A stretch of 64,000 bases of DNA, from the NCBI RefSeq assembly GCF_021462225.1, contig NC_061811.1, positions 24,699,663 to 24,763,662 on the forward strand, in the 5' to 3' direction. The notes beneath the pieces are model-generated. The model was not told the origin of the DNA. It saw only the letters and a program-made list of their open reading frames with translations, and ran no database searches. This document shows positions 35,901 to 50,900 of the stretch, piece by piece. Each line of letters starts with the position of its first letter. Position 1 is the first letter of the stretch. The DNA comes from Girardinichthys multiradiatus. Taxonomy: Eukaryota > Chordata > Actinopteri > Cyprinodontiformes > Goodeidae. The translations under genes and the position numbers were made by a program.

Positions 35901-38900
35901 AGAAGAGCTTCAACAGAAACATGAAAATGAGATCTCTGCCTTGAGGTCAGACCTAAAAAGGGAGAAGAAGTGCCTTGAAGAAGCTCTTGAAAAAAGAGCG
36001 CAGATGAAGTCTCTTGAAGTTGCTCTGAATGATGATGAAAAAGGTAAGCGTTCTTTAACATGAGTTATGTTGGTTACACTTAAGTGTTATAATTATTAAA
36101 AAACTTTGTCTTCTAGGCCCACAGCTTCTAATGGTGAAACAAAGATTGGAGGCTCAGTATGACAACGAGCTGCAAAAGGCAAAGAACAGCATGGCTGTAG
36201 AAATAAAAGAGCTCAAAGTTCGGCTTCAGGAGCAGAGCGAGGAGACGCTTGGACTAGCCCAGCAAAGGTCAGATCTAAAATGTCTGGGTTTTTTTTTTTT
36301 TTTTGACTGTCTTTGTGAATATTCTAATAAATCTGAATGTAGTTGAAAAAACCCAACTTTATTTTATTTAAAAGAACTGGAAATGCATCAAACAATTAGC
36401 CAGAGATCGCAATTGGCCAGATTGCCTTAATTGGCTCCAACTGGTGATCGGCAGGACAAATGAATCCATTTTTGTTCCCAGATCATTTGTAGTGAAGTGG
36501 AGGATTAGTTCTCATTGCCAAAGCCTAAACAGGATGCAAGGGTACCATCAGTGTATATTAAAATCATATCGGTGTCATTTTTTAGTTTTTATCCTGTTTG
36601 GAGGATGAATTCTCTTGTTCAGGAAGCCTAAATCAATAAAAGGATTGGAAGGACTATATTTTATTCTCAGAAATTAATATTATTATTTCAGTTGTAAATT
36701 GAATGATTTATATTAGGATTCTGTCACTAAAATAATCAACTATTTATAATCAACCTAATATAATCATTGACAAAACATTAACAAATATGAAACTACCTAA
36801 AGGGAATACTAATAGAGTGGGAGAATGAATATTCAGGTTTTCTTTAGCTGATTAAATATGTACCTAATATAATTTATTTTGCTTTACCTTTGAGCTTGTT
36901 TTTATCACCGTGTCTCCAGGTTCCGAGAGGAGAAAGCGGCTTTGGAGCAGCATTTGGTCCAGAGATATGAAAAGTCTATGGCAGAGCTGGAAGACAAACA
37001 TAAAGCTGAGCTCGAACATGAGAGGACAACGCTCCAAAACAAGCACTCAGAAGACATGAATGCCCTCAGTGCCAAACACAAAGCACAGCTAGACTCACTC
37101 AGTGCCTGTCACAGAGATATGGTCATTGAGCATGAAAATAAGCACAAAGCTGAACTTGTTGCACTGGAATCAGCTCTCCATTCTAAACAAATGGAGGACC
37201 TTAGAAAGCTGGAAGCTGCTTTTCAGGAGACGAGTCAGGCACAGCTGGAGGCTTTGGAAGCAGAATTGGCTCGCACACACCAGGAAGAGCGGGATGAACT
37301 GGAAAAGAGAATGCTGGGTAACATGGACACTTTGGAGGCCACCTACTTAAAAGAAGTGCAGGTAAGTAGATTCAAAAACCATTAAAGTAAACCAGGTTGA
37401 GTTTAGTCTGCGCAATGCATGGTAGTATTCAAAAAATGCATCTTTGATTTTGTTTTTCCAGTTTAATGCTTTTACTTCATGTGTTCAAATTTATTGAAGG
37501 CTTTACGTGATGAAATTAATCAACTTGAGGAGAAGCATCGTCAGGACCTGATTTCCATGAGTTCGGAGCACAAACAGCTGATGGAGATCCAGGCTGCCGA
37601 GCAGCTGTCCATCAGAGAGGAGCTGAAGAGAGAACTGGCTCAGGTACACATGGAGAAGTTCAAGGCTATGGCAGCTGAGCTCAGCCACGTTCACAAGGTA
37701 TGCAGTTCTGGCCTCATTATTGAAGTTCAATTATGTTAAAAAAAACACATCAACTATAATATTGTGTTGACTTTCACGATGATTTGTTTTACAGATTGAG
37801 CTGGCTGCTCAAAAAGAGACTTTAGACACAGAACACTGCAAAGCCTTGGAAGGACTTAAGCAGCAGGTACAGGTGTCCTTAAATTACTTTTGAGTTTCTT
37901 TTTTATTTTGGAAAGCCAAAAGTCAGACGTCTACTGGATCTTACATTAATTTGAATATCATTATATTATGGACTTTATTATTTATGACGTGGCCCTTGTT
38001 GGCATTTTTTTGTTCTGTTTCTTTTAATTTAAAAAAAAATAAAAAATTCACTTTGATTTAAAAAAAAAAAAAAAAACAGGTTCACTCAATAAAACTGCCG
38101 CTGTTTAGCAATTAATTGCAGATGTAAATTCTAAGGTTACATATAATTATCCTTAGGGCAAGATTACCAAATTTGACAGAGAGACATAGAGTTTAAAGTC
38201 AAAGTCACTGACAAATGAAAATATAAGACAAGAAAAGCCAATGCCTTAAAGTAGGACTGTATACATACATCGAATGTAAAGAAATGGAGGAGCAATTTTA
38301 TATGTGAATTGCACAGGATGTCACAAATTAAGATTATGTATGAATATTAACTTGTGTGCGTTATGGTTATTGTGTACAGAGTAAAAAGAAGTGGTTATAT
38401 ACACAACGCTATTATATAAATTTTAATGCAACAATGTGGTGTACTGATTTATCAGACGGTCCCAATTTAGTTGCAGGGCTAAAGATGCAAGATGGTATAA
38501 GTTTGTGGAGGGTGTTTACTTTGGTGCATTGCGAGGGACAGGCAGCATTCTAACAGCCCGGTGTGTGAGGCTGTTACTTAGTCTGGTAGAACCGGGACAG
38601 AGGTTCTGGTACCTTCTTTAAGAGGGGAGGATCTTAAAGAGAGGGTGGGTTTAATTGGGTTGTCAGTTGTTAATAGCGGCTTCCTTCCGGTTCTGAAAGG
38701 AAGGGGAGAGGGGGACATTAATGGCCCCGCAGGCTGCATCTGCTGTAGATATATTTTTTGTAAGGTTTAGCTTTCATACTATTTGTTGTTGCTGGTCAGG
38801 ACTGATGAACTTTCTCTGGTAAAAAGTATGCATGATTCGTGTAGAAGTCTTGGTGAGCTTTTGGCCGTTGAGGAGAGGTCCTTGGTTATCTCTCAGAAAT

Positions 38901-41900
38901 TTTGTACTGCTGACTCTCTCTACAGAGGAGTAGTTGATGATCCAAAGAGGGTGCTCAGGGTGGCCTCTTCTGAAGTCAATGACCATCTTTTGTATTTTCT
39001 ACATTGAGATTGTACCTGATTTTCTAGCTAATGAATTTAAGGAAGGACGACCCTGTGGTTGTCATCCACAGACATGACCAACATATTGGTCCGTTATTTC
39101 AGCTGGTAGTCATTTGTATGTAGGGTCAATAACAGGGAGCTGAGAACACATTCCTGAGGAGCCCCAGCACTTGGGATGATGACTGTGGATGTTTTTGTGG
39201 CGACCTTTAGAGCTTGAGTTGCTAATTGAGACAGTCCAGCAGATGGTTACAGGAAACTTATGGCAAAATGGGTTGATCCAAAAATCACTAGTTTGTTGTA
39301 ACCACTGAGCATATAGTAAATAAATCTTGTTTTAAATGTTCTTGTTTCCACTAAAATGGATTCCTGTGCTTTTTTTCCCAGGTTCTAGAACTCGAGCAGC
39401 AGCACAGCACTGCCCTGCAGGAGCTCTCACAGTCTTACAGCTTTGAAAAGGAACAGCTCGTAGAACAGCAACAAACTCAGCTTCTGGTGCGTGTTATACA
39501 TGAATGAGCAACACAGCATCTTAGTGTGTGTTTCATACACAATTATGAATCCTTTTTCAGTGTCCTGACCTGTGAATGATTGTGTTGGTGGCTCTTACAA
39601 CCCATTAGAGAAGGGATTACACTAATGGCTTGTTTGCTCTGTAGATGCTGAGTATTTAGATTTTTTCTTTTATTTTGAAGCACTGAAATTGTTGCCAGCT
39701 GCATACCATGGCATTGAAATTGTTTGGATTTCTGTTGTAGGAACTGAGGGGAACTTCTGCACGTGAACTGGATGCTTGTCGCAGGGAGCTTAAAGAAGAG
39801 TCGGCAAGGCAACGGGAGCACTTCCTAGAAGAGGTGGAGCTCCTCAAAGTTCAATCAGAAGAGCGACTTCAGGATAAGATTAATCAACTAAAGGTAACAA
39901 CTGAGCCGTTTAGGTAAGAGGAAAAAAAGATGAAAAGCTCAGAAATGTAATTTGGACTGATATCTTCAATTTTATTTTAATTTGTGTTTTAAAATGCGCA
40001 GTCTTTTCCAGTTAGTGCATTTTAAATATTGTGTAGTAATTGGAATATTGCATTCTTGTTGGAAATGTTACATAATAGCGAAGGATTATCCAGAGCTACA
40101 GTGTGTGCCAACTGTGATGCCCTCTCTAAGCTTCAGCTGCACCAGTTCAGTGGCTAGTTCCCTCAGTTGGACTCTGTCCCATCTGAGCTTTACTCAAACC
40201 CAGTTTTCTCATAATCCCACCATCGTTGACGTGGAACTGTTGACGTCCGTTTGTCTCCATTCTCAATCTGTGCTCTTCGGGGCAACGGGTTTCCGTTCAT
40301 TCATCTGAACCACAGCTAAATGGGATGGATTGAGGGGTTTTATCCTGTAATGCTAAAGGTTTTAAGGCAGTAAAAGATTTTCTTTTAAATAGGCATTTAA
40401 TTGTTGACCATTTGAAATGTGCAACCAGTCATTCAGTCAGACAGCCAAAGATCTGAAGCAGGAATAAATTCATAATTTGTTTTTTCTCTGCATCTTCTGA
40501 TTCATGGAACCACGTCGCCTCTCTTGCTGAAGACGGAATTTGAAGAACGGAAAGAGGTGGAGCTTGAAGATTTGAGGCAGAGCTTCACATCTAAGCATCA
40601 GGAAAAGGAAGAAAGCTACACAAGCAAAATGAGCCAGCTCACCACCCAGCTCCAGCAGCTAGATGCTGTAGTTACCCAGGTACTGAAGACACTCGTACAT
40701 AAAATCCCTTTGCACCATTGCATGGTGCAGATGGAAAGTTTTAAAATAACATTTAATATTGATTCCAATGATTGAATCACAGTTATGTCAGCAAAAAAAA
40801 TAAAACCACCAGTTCATTGTCTTTACACAGCTTCTTTTGTTGAGACTCAAAAATTCAGAGTATGGGTTTAAAAAAATATGACATGTCTCTCAGCTGGCCT
40901 GTCAACACCTCTGGCTTTCCCCGGAGAAGCTGGAGGTGGTGTCTGGGGAGAGGGAAGTCTGGGCAGTCACTGCTGAGACTACTCCCCCCCCATTACCTGA
41001 GCCAGGATAAGTGTTGACATTTTAAAAGCCTAGTTGTGGCTGAAATCATTTTGTTCTGAAAATTACTAAAACATTTTCTTGTTTACTTCACCAAACCATG
41101 TTGAACCAATTGGTTACTATATATCAAAGGGCCTTCATTTATTCATTTTTGAAAAATTTGTTTTTAGTATGATGGACTTCATTTGTGGACCCCTAGGTTT
41201 TGTTGTCACGTGATTTTTCTGTTTTTTGTAAATCTGCGTCTCCCCCATCTAACTGCTGGAGATAAAGATGTTTGTTTGTTTATATTTGTTTCCATGGCAC
41301 CTTTGCTCTTTAAAGTAAAATATTAACAAACACTCGGGTTGGCATAGAGAGCTTTAACAGTGGAGGTGGAGGCTGTTGCCATGGCAGTGGCTTTGTTTTA
41401 TTAAGCCAGGTGGCTGCTAGAGATGAATTAAGGAGGGAATAGGAAGGAACAAGAGGGAAGAAATTGTGAAACCACAGGGAGAGAAAGAAGAGGTAGAGGA
41501 AGCAAAGGTAAGAATAGTAACTACTGTGCTGTGAAAAAAAACGTTTTGTCATTTAAACAAACCTGCAAACTAACTGCACTGACTTGGTACTCAGAACAGT
41601 TTCATGATTGAGAACTGGATGCCAGTAATGCTGCTAGACAAGGATATGTAAGGAATACTTTTGGCACTTGTCTGCTTCTAGCTGGCTTTAACAGGTGTTG
41701 GGAACTGTGTGAGCTGTAATAATAACGAACAAAAACTAACAGGAGATTTGATTTTTACTTCTATTTTTCCAAGTTTTTTTTGTGTAATTCTGTTCATACT
41801 TACAATTTAAAGACTTTATTTTTAATGGACCTTTATGTTAGGGCGTGCAGTTCAAAAATGTTTGTCTATTATATTCCAGATGTTGATTAACTTAATTTTA

Positions 41901-44900
41901 CATGCTAATGTAATATTTAGCCAGTTGGACAGAGTCTCACAGCAGGATATGATGAAACCAGACACAAATGATATCACCCAAAATGCTAAGGGTTATCGAG
42001 TGTAGCAAACATATGAGAAAGAGGAAAGACAAAAATTGGGCATATATTGCCATATTTACCATAATTATTGACATCACGGTATTTTCTGGTATCGTGCAGC
42101 CCTGATTTGATTTAAGTGACTTGACACAATCCATAAAATAAATGAAAGAGACAAGAGGGAACACTTAGTTTTTGGAGTGAAATGATTTAAAAACTGTTTC
42201 CTCCTTCAGCTGCGAGCAGAAATTGGGTGCTTGCAGGTAGAGTTGCATGGAAAACGTTCCGAGATGGAGACGTTGGACACCCTCCTTCAAAGAAGGGAGC
42301 GTGAGAGTCAGGAGGGGGCCAACCTTCTCAAGATGCTCACTGATGACTTACAGGATGCCAAAGAGCAAAAGTACGTATTTGTTTTCTTAAGGTTTGGAGC
42401 AGGGTGAATAAATTGTTTCAGGTGTGTGAAATTGATGTTTGCTGCTTGATTTTTTAAGGATTCATATAACTATATAAGTTGCAAATTTTAGCACTGGCAA
42501 AGCCCCCCACATTTCAGATTTTAGTATTTCTTTAATCAAAGTTTGTACCTAAATCTAGTCATTTATGGCTGCAATAAATGTACTCCCAAAATGCATCAAA
42601 TTGGATTTTCTTGTTCTCTCTGCCCCCAGGAGCAAACTGCACAATGCAAATGAAAAGATGAGTAAGGTGCTGATTGAGATGCTGCGTAGTGTCATAGCAA
42701 CAGAAGAACTGATTGGACAAAAGATCAGCACCAGGATCCAAACAAATGAGCAGAAAGTACAGAGAAGTTCAACGGGGAATAAAGATCAAGAATCAGGTTC
42801 GTTGATCTTGGACTATAGTCCATATAAGATTCAATTAGTAGCAATAAAATACAATTCAGATTTTTTGACTTAAAGAGCAGCTGCTTAAATATATTTCTCT
42901 TAAATTATATGAAGTGAAAGACATTATTTTGCTTTTCTTATTCACAGGTATTTCAGTTGCAGATTTGACATCAGAGGACATGGAGCTGACCCAAATGCTC
43001 TGTGAGAGTCTGCTGGTTACAGACACTCAGATCAATCCAGGAGGAGAAGAATCGGCTCTTAAAGCTTGCAGCAGGTTACGTCTGGCGGTGGAGACACTCC
43101 TGGACCTGCTCAACCAAGCTCATACTCAGGTAAGGACATTATGAAGACATGGATAGATTTATTTGTACACCTTGGAAGGATGTCGAAGGACCCTTGATCA
43201 GGAAAAATCCAATCTTTAAATTGAACAAATTTGTTGTTTTTAGGAGGGGATATTTTGTATTATTCCTCTTTGACAATAGGACAGCACTTAGTCTTCTACA
43301 CCATCTCAAAAGCTCGGAGCATTTGACAGATCTTGGACTGTTCCACTTTTTTGTTTAGGGGTTTACATGTTGGGACTGAAGATTTTAAGAGTTTATTTTG
43401 TGTCTTACAAACCATTTCAGTTCTGATTTGGCCGCGTGCTTTGAATCACTGTACTCTTGAGGCTAGCAAAGATTTCTATTTAAATTCTGCAGGTATTTCA
43501 AACATTTCTTGATGCCACTAAAAGAGTTCCCAGGGCCTTCGGTAGAGAAACGGGCCCTCACAGCATTACAGGTCCTACACTATACTATACTTAATAATGG
43601 GCATGAGGTTCTTTTCCACATATTCATACTTTGTGTCTGGTGCCAAATGCTAAATCTTAGTTTTGTTCCATCATTGGCTAAAAAAAAATGAGCCTATGTG
43701 TCATATCATTTTTGTACCAAAGGAAACCAGAAGTCATGCATTATTCATTAGATGTTCCTAAAAAAACAAAACTGATCAACCACAAAAAGCCAATTATTAA
43801 TTGAAAAATGCTTCACTTATATGTGTTTTAATTGAATTGTGGGCGGTACCAATAATTATGACCAGTTATTTTGTAACATTGGATTTTTTTCCCCCTCCAC
43901 TCTGAACAGATTATCTTAAATTAAAGGTTGTATTTTTCACACATCTTGTGATATTATGCTCTTGCAATAAAAGTCTTTTTTCAGTTTACAATCCCAACCA
44001 ATCTGTCCGTGTCTGTAACTGAATTTGGATTTGTCTGTTTGCTTCAGCTGGAGCAGACATGCAGTGTTCATTTCACTCTTGAGGAAAAGTTCTCCCAGGG
44101 CAGAGAAGGCACCACCCAGCTACTTGAACAGCACAGGCTCCTGATGAAGCAGCTCGATGAGGAGGCCAAGCTGAAGAGCCGTCTCCAACTGGAGCTCCAC
44201 AAGGCAGAGGGTCGGCTATCTGTTTGTTAACTTTAAATGTCAAAGTCTCCCATTGATTTACTAGGGGCATTCTTTAGGCTTTCACTAAGTTTTTTTTATT
44301 TATTTTTTATCTGCTTGTTGTTTTCAGGGCTTCTGGAGGGCTATGTGGCTGAAAAAGCTGCCCTAGAGGAGTCTCTGCAGCAGAAGGAGACTCGAGAAGA
44401 GAAGCTCGTGGAGGAGCTGGAAGACCTAAAGGTAAAGCTGCATAAGATGCAGGGCCTCACCGCGGAGGTGGACAGTGTCAGAGTAAAGTATCAGGAGCTC
44501 ACTGAGGAGCACGGCATTCTCCTGCGCCAGAAGGAGCATCTCTCCGCTGGACTTGGGGAGAGAGAAAAAGGTGACTAAAATCAATTCAGAATCAGGATAT
44601 AAATAAACAAAATCATGCAGAAAACTGCATCAGCTGTTTGAATTGGCCTGACCATACACTTATGTAATATCTGTGCTCAGATGTGCCATCTCTCCGTTGG
44701 CCATTGGCTCAATTTAGATCCTGACGCAGGTTTGTGGGTCAGAGTGGAGTGTGACTGTGTGTGTTTGAGGGGGGGATTACTTTGCAGTGTAGGGTTGCTG
44801 TGCCATTTGTTGTCGTTCTACTTTTAGCGCGGTATGCATATCTGTATGCATTAAACCAGCCTCTAGTGGATTATCTTGTTTTATTTTCTACATTTAAAAA

Positions 44901-47900
44901 GAGATCCATACCTTTCAGCCTTCTTTTTCTTTTTCTTCAAGCTTTGCTGGCAGAGACGGAGCGTTTGACCCAGGACAGACTGGACTTGCAGAGGCAGGCA
45001 GAAAAAGACCACAAGTCTCTCTCCCTGCGCCTCAGGAACCTGGAGAGAGAGCTTGAAGATCAGGAAACTAAAGGCCTGGAGAAAGAGCTGCAACTTAAGA
45101 ATCATACTGAAGACCTTAGTCAGCGTGTTCAAGCACTCAAGAAGCAGCTGAAACACGATAGACAGTTTATAGAGGTGAGGTTATGATGCTTAATAAAAAA
45201 TACCCTTTAATGTAAGGTAATACAGGGTATTATCATATCTTGCATTTTTATTAGGATTTTTATTGACTTTTTGAGTGTCACACGTCCGCATCAAGGACCG
45301 TCTTTCACGTAATTTGTTTTGATGCATGCAGGAGCAGGCTGTGGAGCGTGAACATGAACGAGACGAGTTCCAGCAGGAGATCCGCAGGCTTGAAGCCCAA
45401 CTCAGACAGACAGTAAATGTAGATATCAAGGCACACAAGGTGAGAGCCATAACCACTACATTTCTTTCCTCAGTCTGGTTTGGCTGGATGCTGATCATTT
45501 CGCCTCTTCACCATTTTGCACCTTTTTGTTAGTCATCTAATACCTAACATTTTGAGTATTAAAAGGTGGCATCTTTCCATGGATGTTTCAAACCGATCCC
45601 GTGTCAGTTTGTTCAGTTTTCAAACCGAGGATTTAGAAAATGTGGTCATGTGACTGCAATAAATGAGCTGTATCAGCAGGAAGTGGGTCGGGGTAATTTT
45701 GTTTTGTCCAGAAGTCATTACCTCTCATAAGTGTTGAATGGTATGAAGACGGATCAAAACCACAGTCAAAGAAAATGAGAGGTAATATTAAATCAATGGA
45801 AAATAATTTATAATTAACATGGAGCATGGAGATGCATCCAGCTCAGTAATAACAGGCACCAAGTGGAACAAGTGTCTTCAGATTTTTGGATGTAAATGTG
45901 AAACTATATCAAGTAGCAGATCATATTTATTCACTGAAGTAGGCTTTTTCTAAATATTTATGGCCTCTTCTATGATTTTTGTTTTATTTTACATACATCT
46001 CTCTGTTGGGACGTCAGTGTCTTTGGTAAAAAAAAAAAAAGATATGATAATTTGTGTAAACAAAATATGATGTACACATGAGATTTGAGCATTTAAAATA
46101 AACTGCTTAACAATGGTAGGATTGTAGGAAACAGTTTATTTACAGGAATGGAAAAAGCCAGGGGTGGGTAAGGAATGATGGGAAAAATTTGCGAAGAGGT
46201 AAACTGAACCTCAGCGGATTTGGGCGCATAACTCAGCTTTTTTTAAACAAATGGCTTTGGTAACTGTTGATGTAGGCTCTTCAATTTGATTATTCATTTT
46301 TGATAAAAGCAATTTTAACTCCAAGTATTTGGTGTGTTTGGATTGTTGTGTATCTAACAGAAAGGAAATCACAAACAGAGTAGTTTTTCCCAACATAAAT
46401 GCATAAAGCAGCTTGAATTCTTAAGCTAATGTTTAAACTTGTTTGATTTAAGGTGTGACTTTGTGCTTTCAACATGTAATTTCTGTGCAAGTTGCCAACT
46501 GGAATATAGTTGAATTAACTGAATTATACATACTGTATTATGTTTGCCAATGAGCCTGACTATTGCTATGTGCTTATTCCTGTGCTGAATGGATTGCTGT
46601 AGTTTGAAGACTTACTTCTTCAGGTATGAAATCTAATTGTAGCGTAATTTTTACTCCTGACACTTGTGCATGATTTCCCCTAGTCCTGTGTAATCATCCG
46701 TAGTCTTTTTAACTGTGCTTGTCATGAGTCCAGCATTCTTTCCCATCAATCATTAGCTAATAGAATAACATATCTCTATCATTACTCTTGGAAATGCTTT
46801 GACCTTAATCTCCGTATCATTGGCTGCAAATCTGGAATGGCTTGTACAACTTTATTGCAAATCATGCAATTTTCCTTTTTTTAAAATCGAACATCTCTAC
46901 CTCAAACTTGAGATTGAAAAAACTGTCCCCGTTACCTCTGCAGGTGGAGAGTCTTCAAGCAATAATCAAAGATAAAACAGAAGACTATTCTTCATTACTT
47001 GAGGCCAATCAGCAAGCGCAGCGTGATCTAGCAGAGCGCAATGAGGAGATAGACAAGCTAGCGGGACGAATCCGAGAGCTGGAACAAGCCCTCCTCAACG
47101 GTGCCGAAAGTGTTGGAACTGTCAGTGATCTGGAGCAAGAACTGCACAAAGCAAAGCAAAGGGAACAGGAGCTCACACAAGTAAGAGATGCTTACAGACT
47201 TCCAGATCAGCAGTTTCAGTACTGGCAAACGACCTCAACAAAGTATTTTATTCGGGTTTTGTGTGCACAGTTGTTGGGTGATGAGACAATTTCGTTTACA
47301 CATGTAAACCCAAACAGTTTGCCATGCATTTTTATTTCGCCTTTCAGAGTCAGTACTTTGCAGAACCGTCCTTTACTGCAATTACTGTAAGTCTTTTGGC
47401 TCAGGTCTCCACCAGCTTTGCACATCTAAAGATTCAAACTTGTTGCCCATTGTTCTTGCTCTGTAAGAGTGTGAACATCAATTTCTCAATTCTTGCCACA
47501 GATTCTCAATAGCAGTTAGTGTTGGACTTTGACTGGGGCTTTCCAACACATTGATATGGTTTGATGCTTATACACTATTCCATTGTCGCTCTGGCTGTAT
47601 GTTTAGGGCCGTTGTCCTGCTAATGGGTCAAACGTCACTCCAGTCTCAAGTCTTTTGTAGCCTCTAACAGGATTTTTTCCAGAATTGTCCTGTAAGTTGT
47701 TCCCTCCCATCAACTCTGACCAGCTTCCCTGTCCCTGCTGAAGAAAAGCATCTGCACAGCATGATGCTGCCACCACCATGTTCCACAATGAGGATGTGTG
47801 CTAATAAAGGCTAAAAAGTAATATTCTGGTCTCATCTGACCAGAGTGCCTTTTCACACAAATTTGCCATGTCCCACACATGAATTGTGGCATTCTTCAAG

Positions 47901-50900
47901 AATTTCTTAACAAACATTACACTCAGTTTGACTACACTGGGTTTTACTGAAGGATATTGGAATAATCAGTGAGGGCTGATTATGAGATTAGCACTCTCTC
48001 TACTTTGTCACATAAAAGTCTATTATACTTTGAGGTTTTTGGTTAGAAGGTGACAAACATGAGTTTTAGGGTTTTGAACACATTAGCAGCACTGTATGTC
48101 AAGGAAAATGTTTTTCAGTGATCCTCTCCACTTTTCTATAAGGATAAGCTTGCTCTGGAGCAGCAGCAGCTGTCCAGCAGGCTTCAAATCTCAGCTCTCC
48201 AGTCCAAGCTGGATGAGACGAGGCACTGTTACCATGACAACACCCGTGACCCCACCCAGGAGCTTATGGATGCCTTGGATGCTGCTCAGCAAAATCTACA
48301 TTGCAAAGAGCAAGAGGTCTGTTATATTCCATTAAAAAAAACTGCTTTGTGAATTATTTAGACACCAGATTTGCAGGTTTGACTGTAGTGCCACCTTTTG
48401 GTTGAAGTAGGAATGCTGGGATATCCTGTGAAACAGTCTCTTTCTGTTTTTAATTAATTATCATATCTCCTAGGTCGAAGTCTTGCTTAGCCAGTTGGAA
48501 AATGTGCAAAGTTGCTTGAACCAAAAAGAGGTTGAACTGAAACACCTCACAGCTCAGCTTGAACTACTGACGAATAAGAATGTGGCGCAAGTTCAGGAGC
48601 TCAAAAAGGAAATTTCTTCCCTCAAAGTAAGAACTGTTCTGTCTCTACATCCAATTATTTTCTTGTATGTAATTTCACTTTATAGATACTCTACAGGTAT
48701 CTACATACAACATAAAATGCAAAACTGCATTAGTTTCACCATATTATCTTTTCTACCTGGTTAATTTATATTGGAAGTGTAAGCGAACTGCTGTGTATGA
48801 CTTGCAGGACACAGTGTCCACCCTCACTGATCTGATTGAAAAAAAGGAACAAATTCAGATGGCAGAAAATGAGGAGGAGACCCTCCCTGCAGCACTTCTT
48901 CAGGAGAAAAACCAGGAGATCGATCATCTTAACTGCGAGATCCAAAAACTTGAGCAAGAGCTAGAGAGTGCAAGGAGCAACAAAGTCAGTGTAAGCGTTC
49001 TAACACAAAGTATCTCTAAAAGCTGTTTGCATGGATTAACTTGGGGCATCTCAAAATGTTTGCTTTGTCTGTATTTTTCTTTTAAAGGCTCTGAAGGTTG
49101 AGCTGGAGGATCTGCAATCTCGGGTCGAGCATCTTCAGTCTGAAATCACAAGAGTGCGTCAAGAAAAACAAGAAGAAGAGGAGCGACTTCATGAGGTCAT
49201 TAGCACGCTGCAGGCAGAGCTCGCCACCCTGGGTCCCAATCTGCATGAGGTCAGTGACTCCCAAGATGGTGACAGCATCAATCCCTCACCTTCCCCCAGC
49301 CCTGAACCTCACATGGAGCACCTCCAGGAGAAGAGGGGAGGTCCAAACAGCCTGAAGCATGAAATCAGCCTCACACATTCTGCTGCCTCCTCTTCTGTTC
49401 GGTCTCGTCTCAAAGCCCTGCAGAGTCAGTTTGAAACTGCTGTGGCAGAGAAAGAAGGACTGGAACGCCTGCTTCTCTCTCAGGAGGAAGAGTACCAGAC
49501 ACAAGGGGAAGAGTTTGGAAAGAGAGTCAGAGCCGAGAGGGAAAAGTTGGATGAAATCCAGGGTCTCCTCAGACTGAGGGACACGGAGTTGGAGGAAGAG
49601 AAAGAAAAGAGAAAACTGTCAGAGGAGGAGAGGGACAGAATGAAAGTTAAAGCTGAAGAGGCAAACACAATACGAGAAGAGAAAGACCACCTGAACTCGG
49701 TTGTTTTGTACTTGCAGAAGAGTGAACAAGAGCGAATGAGAGAGATCGAAGCTTTAAAAACAAAGGACCACGAGATTAAGCTGGAAATGGAGGTCCTGAG
49801 AGAAGCCAGCCTCACTCTTGAGAAGCAAGTCCAGGAAGTAAGAGCAGAAAACGTGGAGATGGCTAAAGGGGTTGCTGAAGGAAGAGGGAGGATTAAAACC
49901 CTGGAGACTGTGAAAGGAGAACTTTCAGCAGAACGCGAGGCACTAAGGGGACGAGAGTGTCAGCTCCAGGAGGAAATCAAAAAGCTTAGAAAAGAAGTTG
50001 GGTCAATGAAGGTCCTCATCCAGGAGCTGACGTTTAAGCTAAGAGAAAAAGAAATCAGTCAAGAAGAGGCTCAAAAGGAGGTTCTGGTGAGTGTGTCACA
50101 TTGTTAATCCAGCACCTCCCCCTAGTGTCTAACTGTCATGGCTGTAAGGGGCTTCTCTGATGGGATGAGTTGGATATGTCTGTGAGGTATGTCACTCATC
50201 CATTCAGAGAACCAAGGTTACATACATAACCTTAAGGTTTGCATTGCAGTCTAAATCCATTTATAAAAGCTATTGGAATCTTGTTTGTAGCACCATCTAG
50301 TGTCCAACCGGCATTGTTTTTTTTTGTACTCGTACTCGTCGTCTTCCGCTTTATCCGGGACCGGGTTGCGGGGGCAGCAGACACAGCAGAGACACCCAGA
50401 CGTCCCTCTCCCCAGACACCTCTTCCAGCTCCTCTGGGGGGAGCCCAAGGCGTTCCCAGGCCAGCCGAGAGACATAGTCCCTCCAGTGTGTCCTGGGTCG
50501 TCCCCTGGGCCTCCTCCCGGTGGGACGTGCCTGGAACACCTCCCGAGGAAGGCGTCCAGGAGCCACCTCAACCTCTCGATGTGGAGAAGCAGCAGCTCTA
50601 CTCCGAGCCTCTCCCGGATGGCCGAGCTCCTCACCCTATCTCTAAGGGAGTGCCCGGCCACCCTACGGAGGAAGCTCATTTCAGCCGCTTGTATCCGGGA
50701 TCTCGTTCTTTCGGTCATGACCCAAAGTTCATGGCCATAGGTGAGGTAGGAACGTAGACCGACCGGTAAATCGAGAGCTTCGCTTTTCGGCTCAGCTCTC
50801 TCTTCACCACAACGGACCGGCACAGCGCCCCCATTACTGTGGCAGCCGCACCGATCCGTCTGTCGATCTCCCGCTCCATTCTTCCCTCACTCGTGAACAA

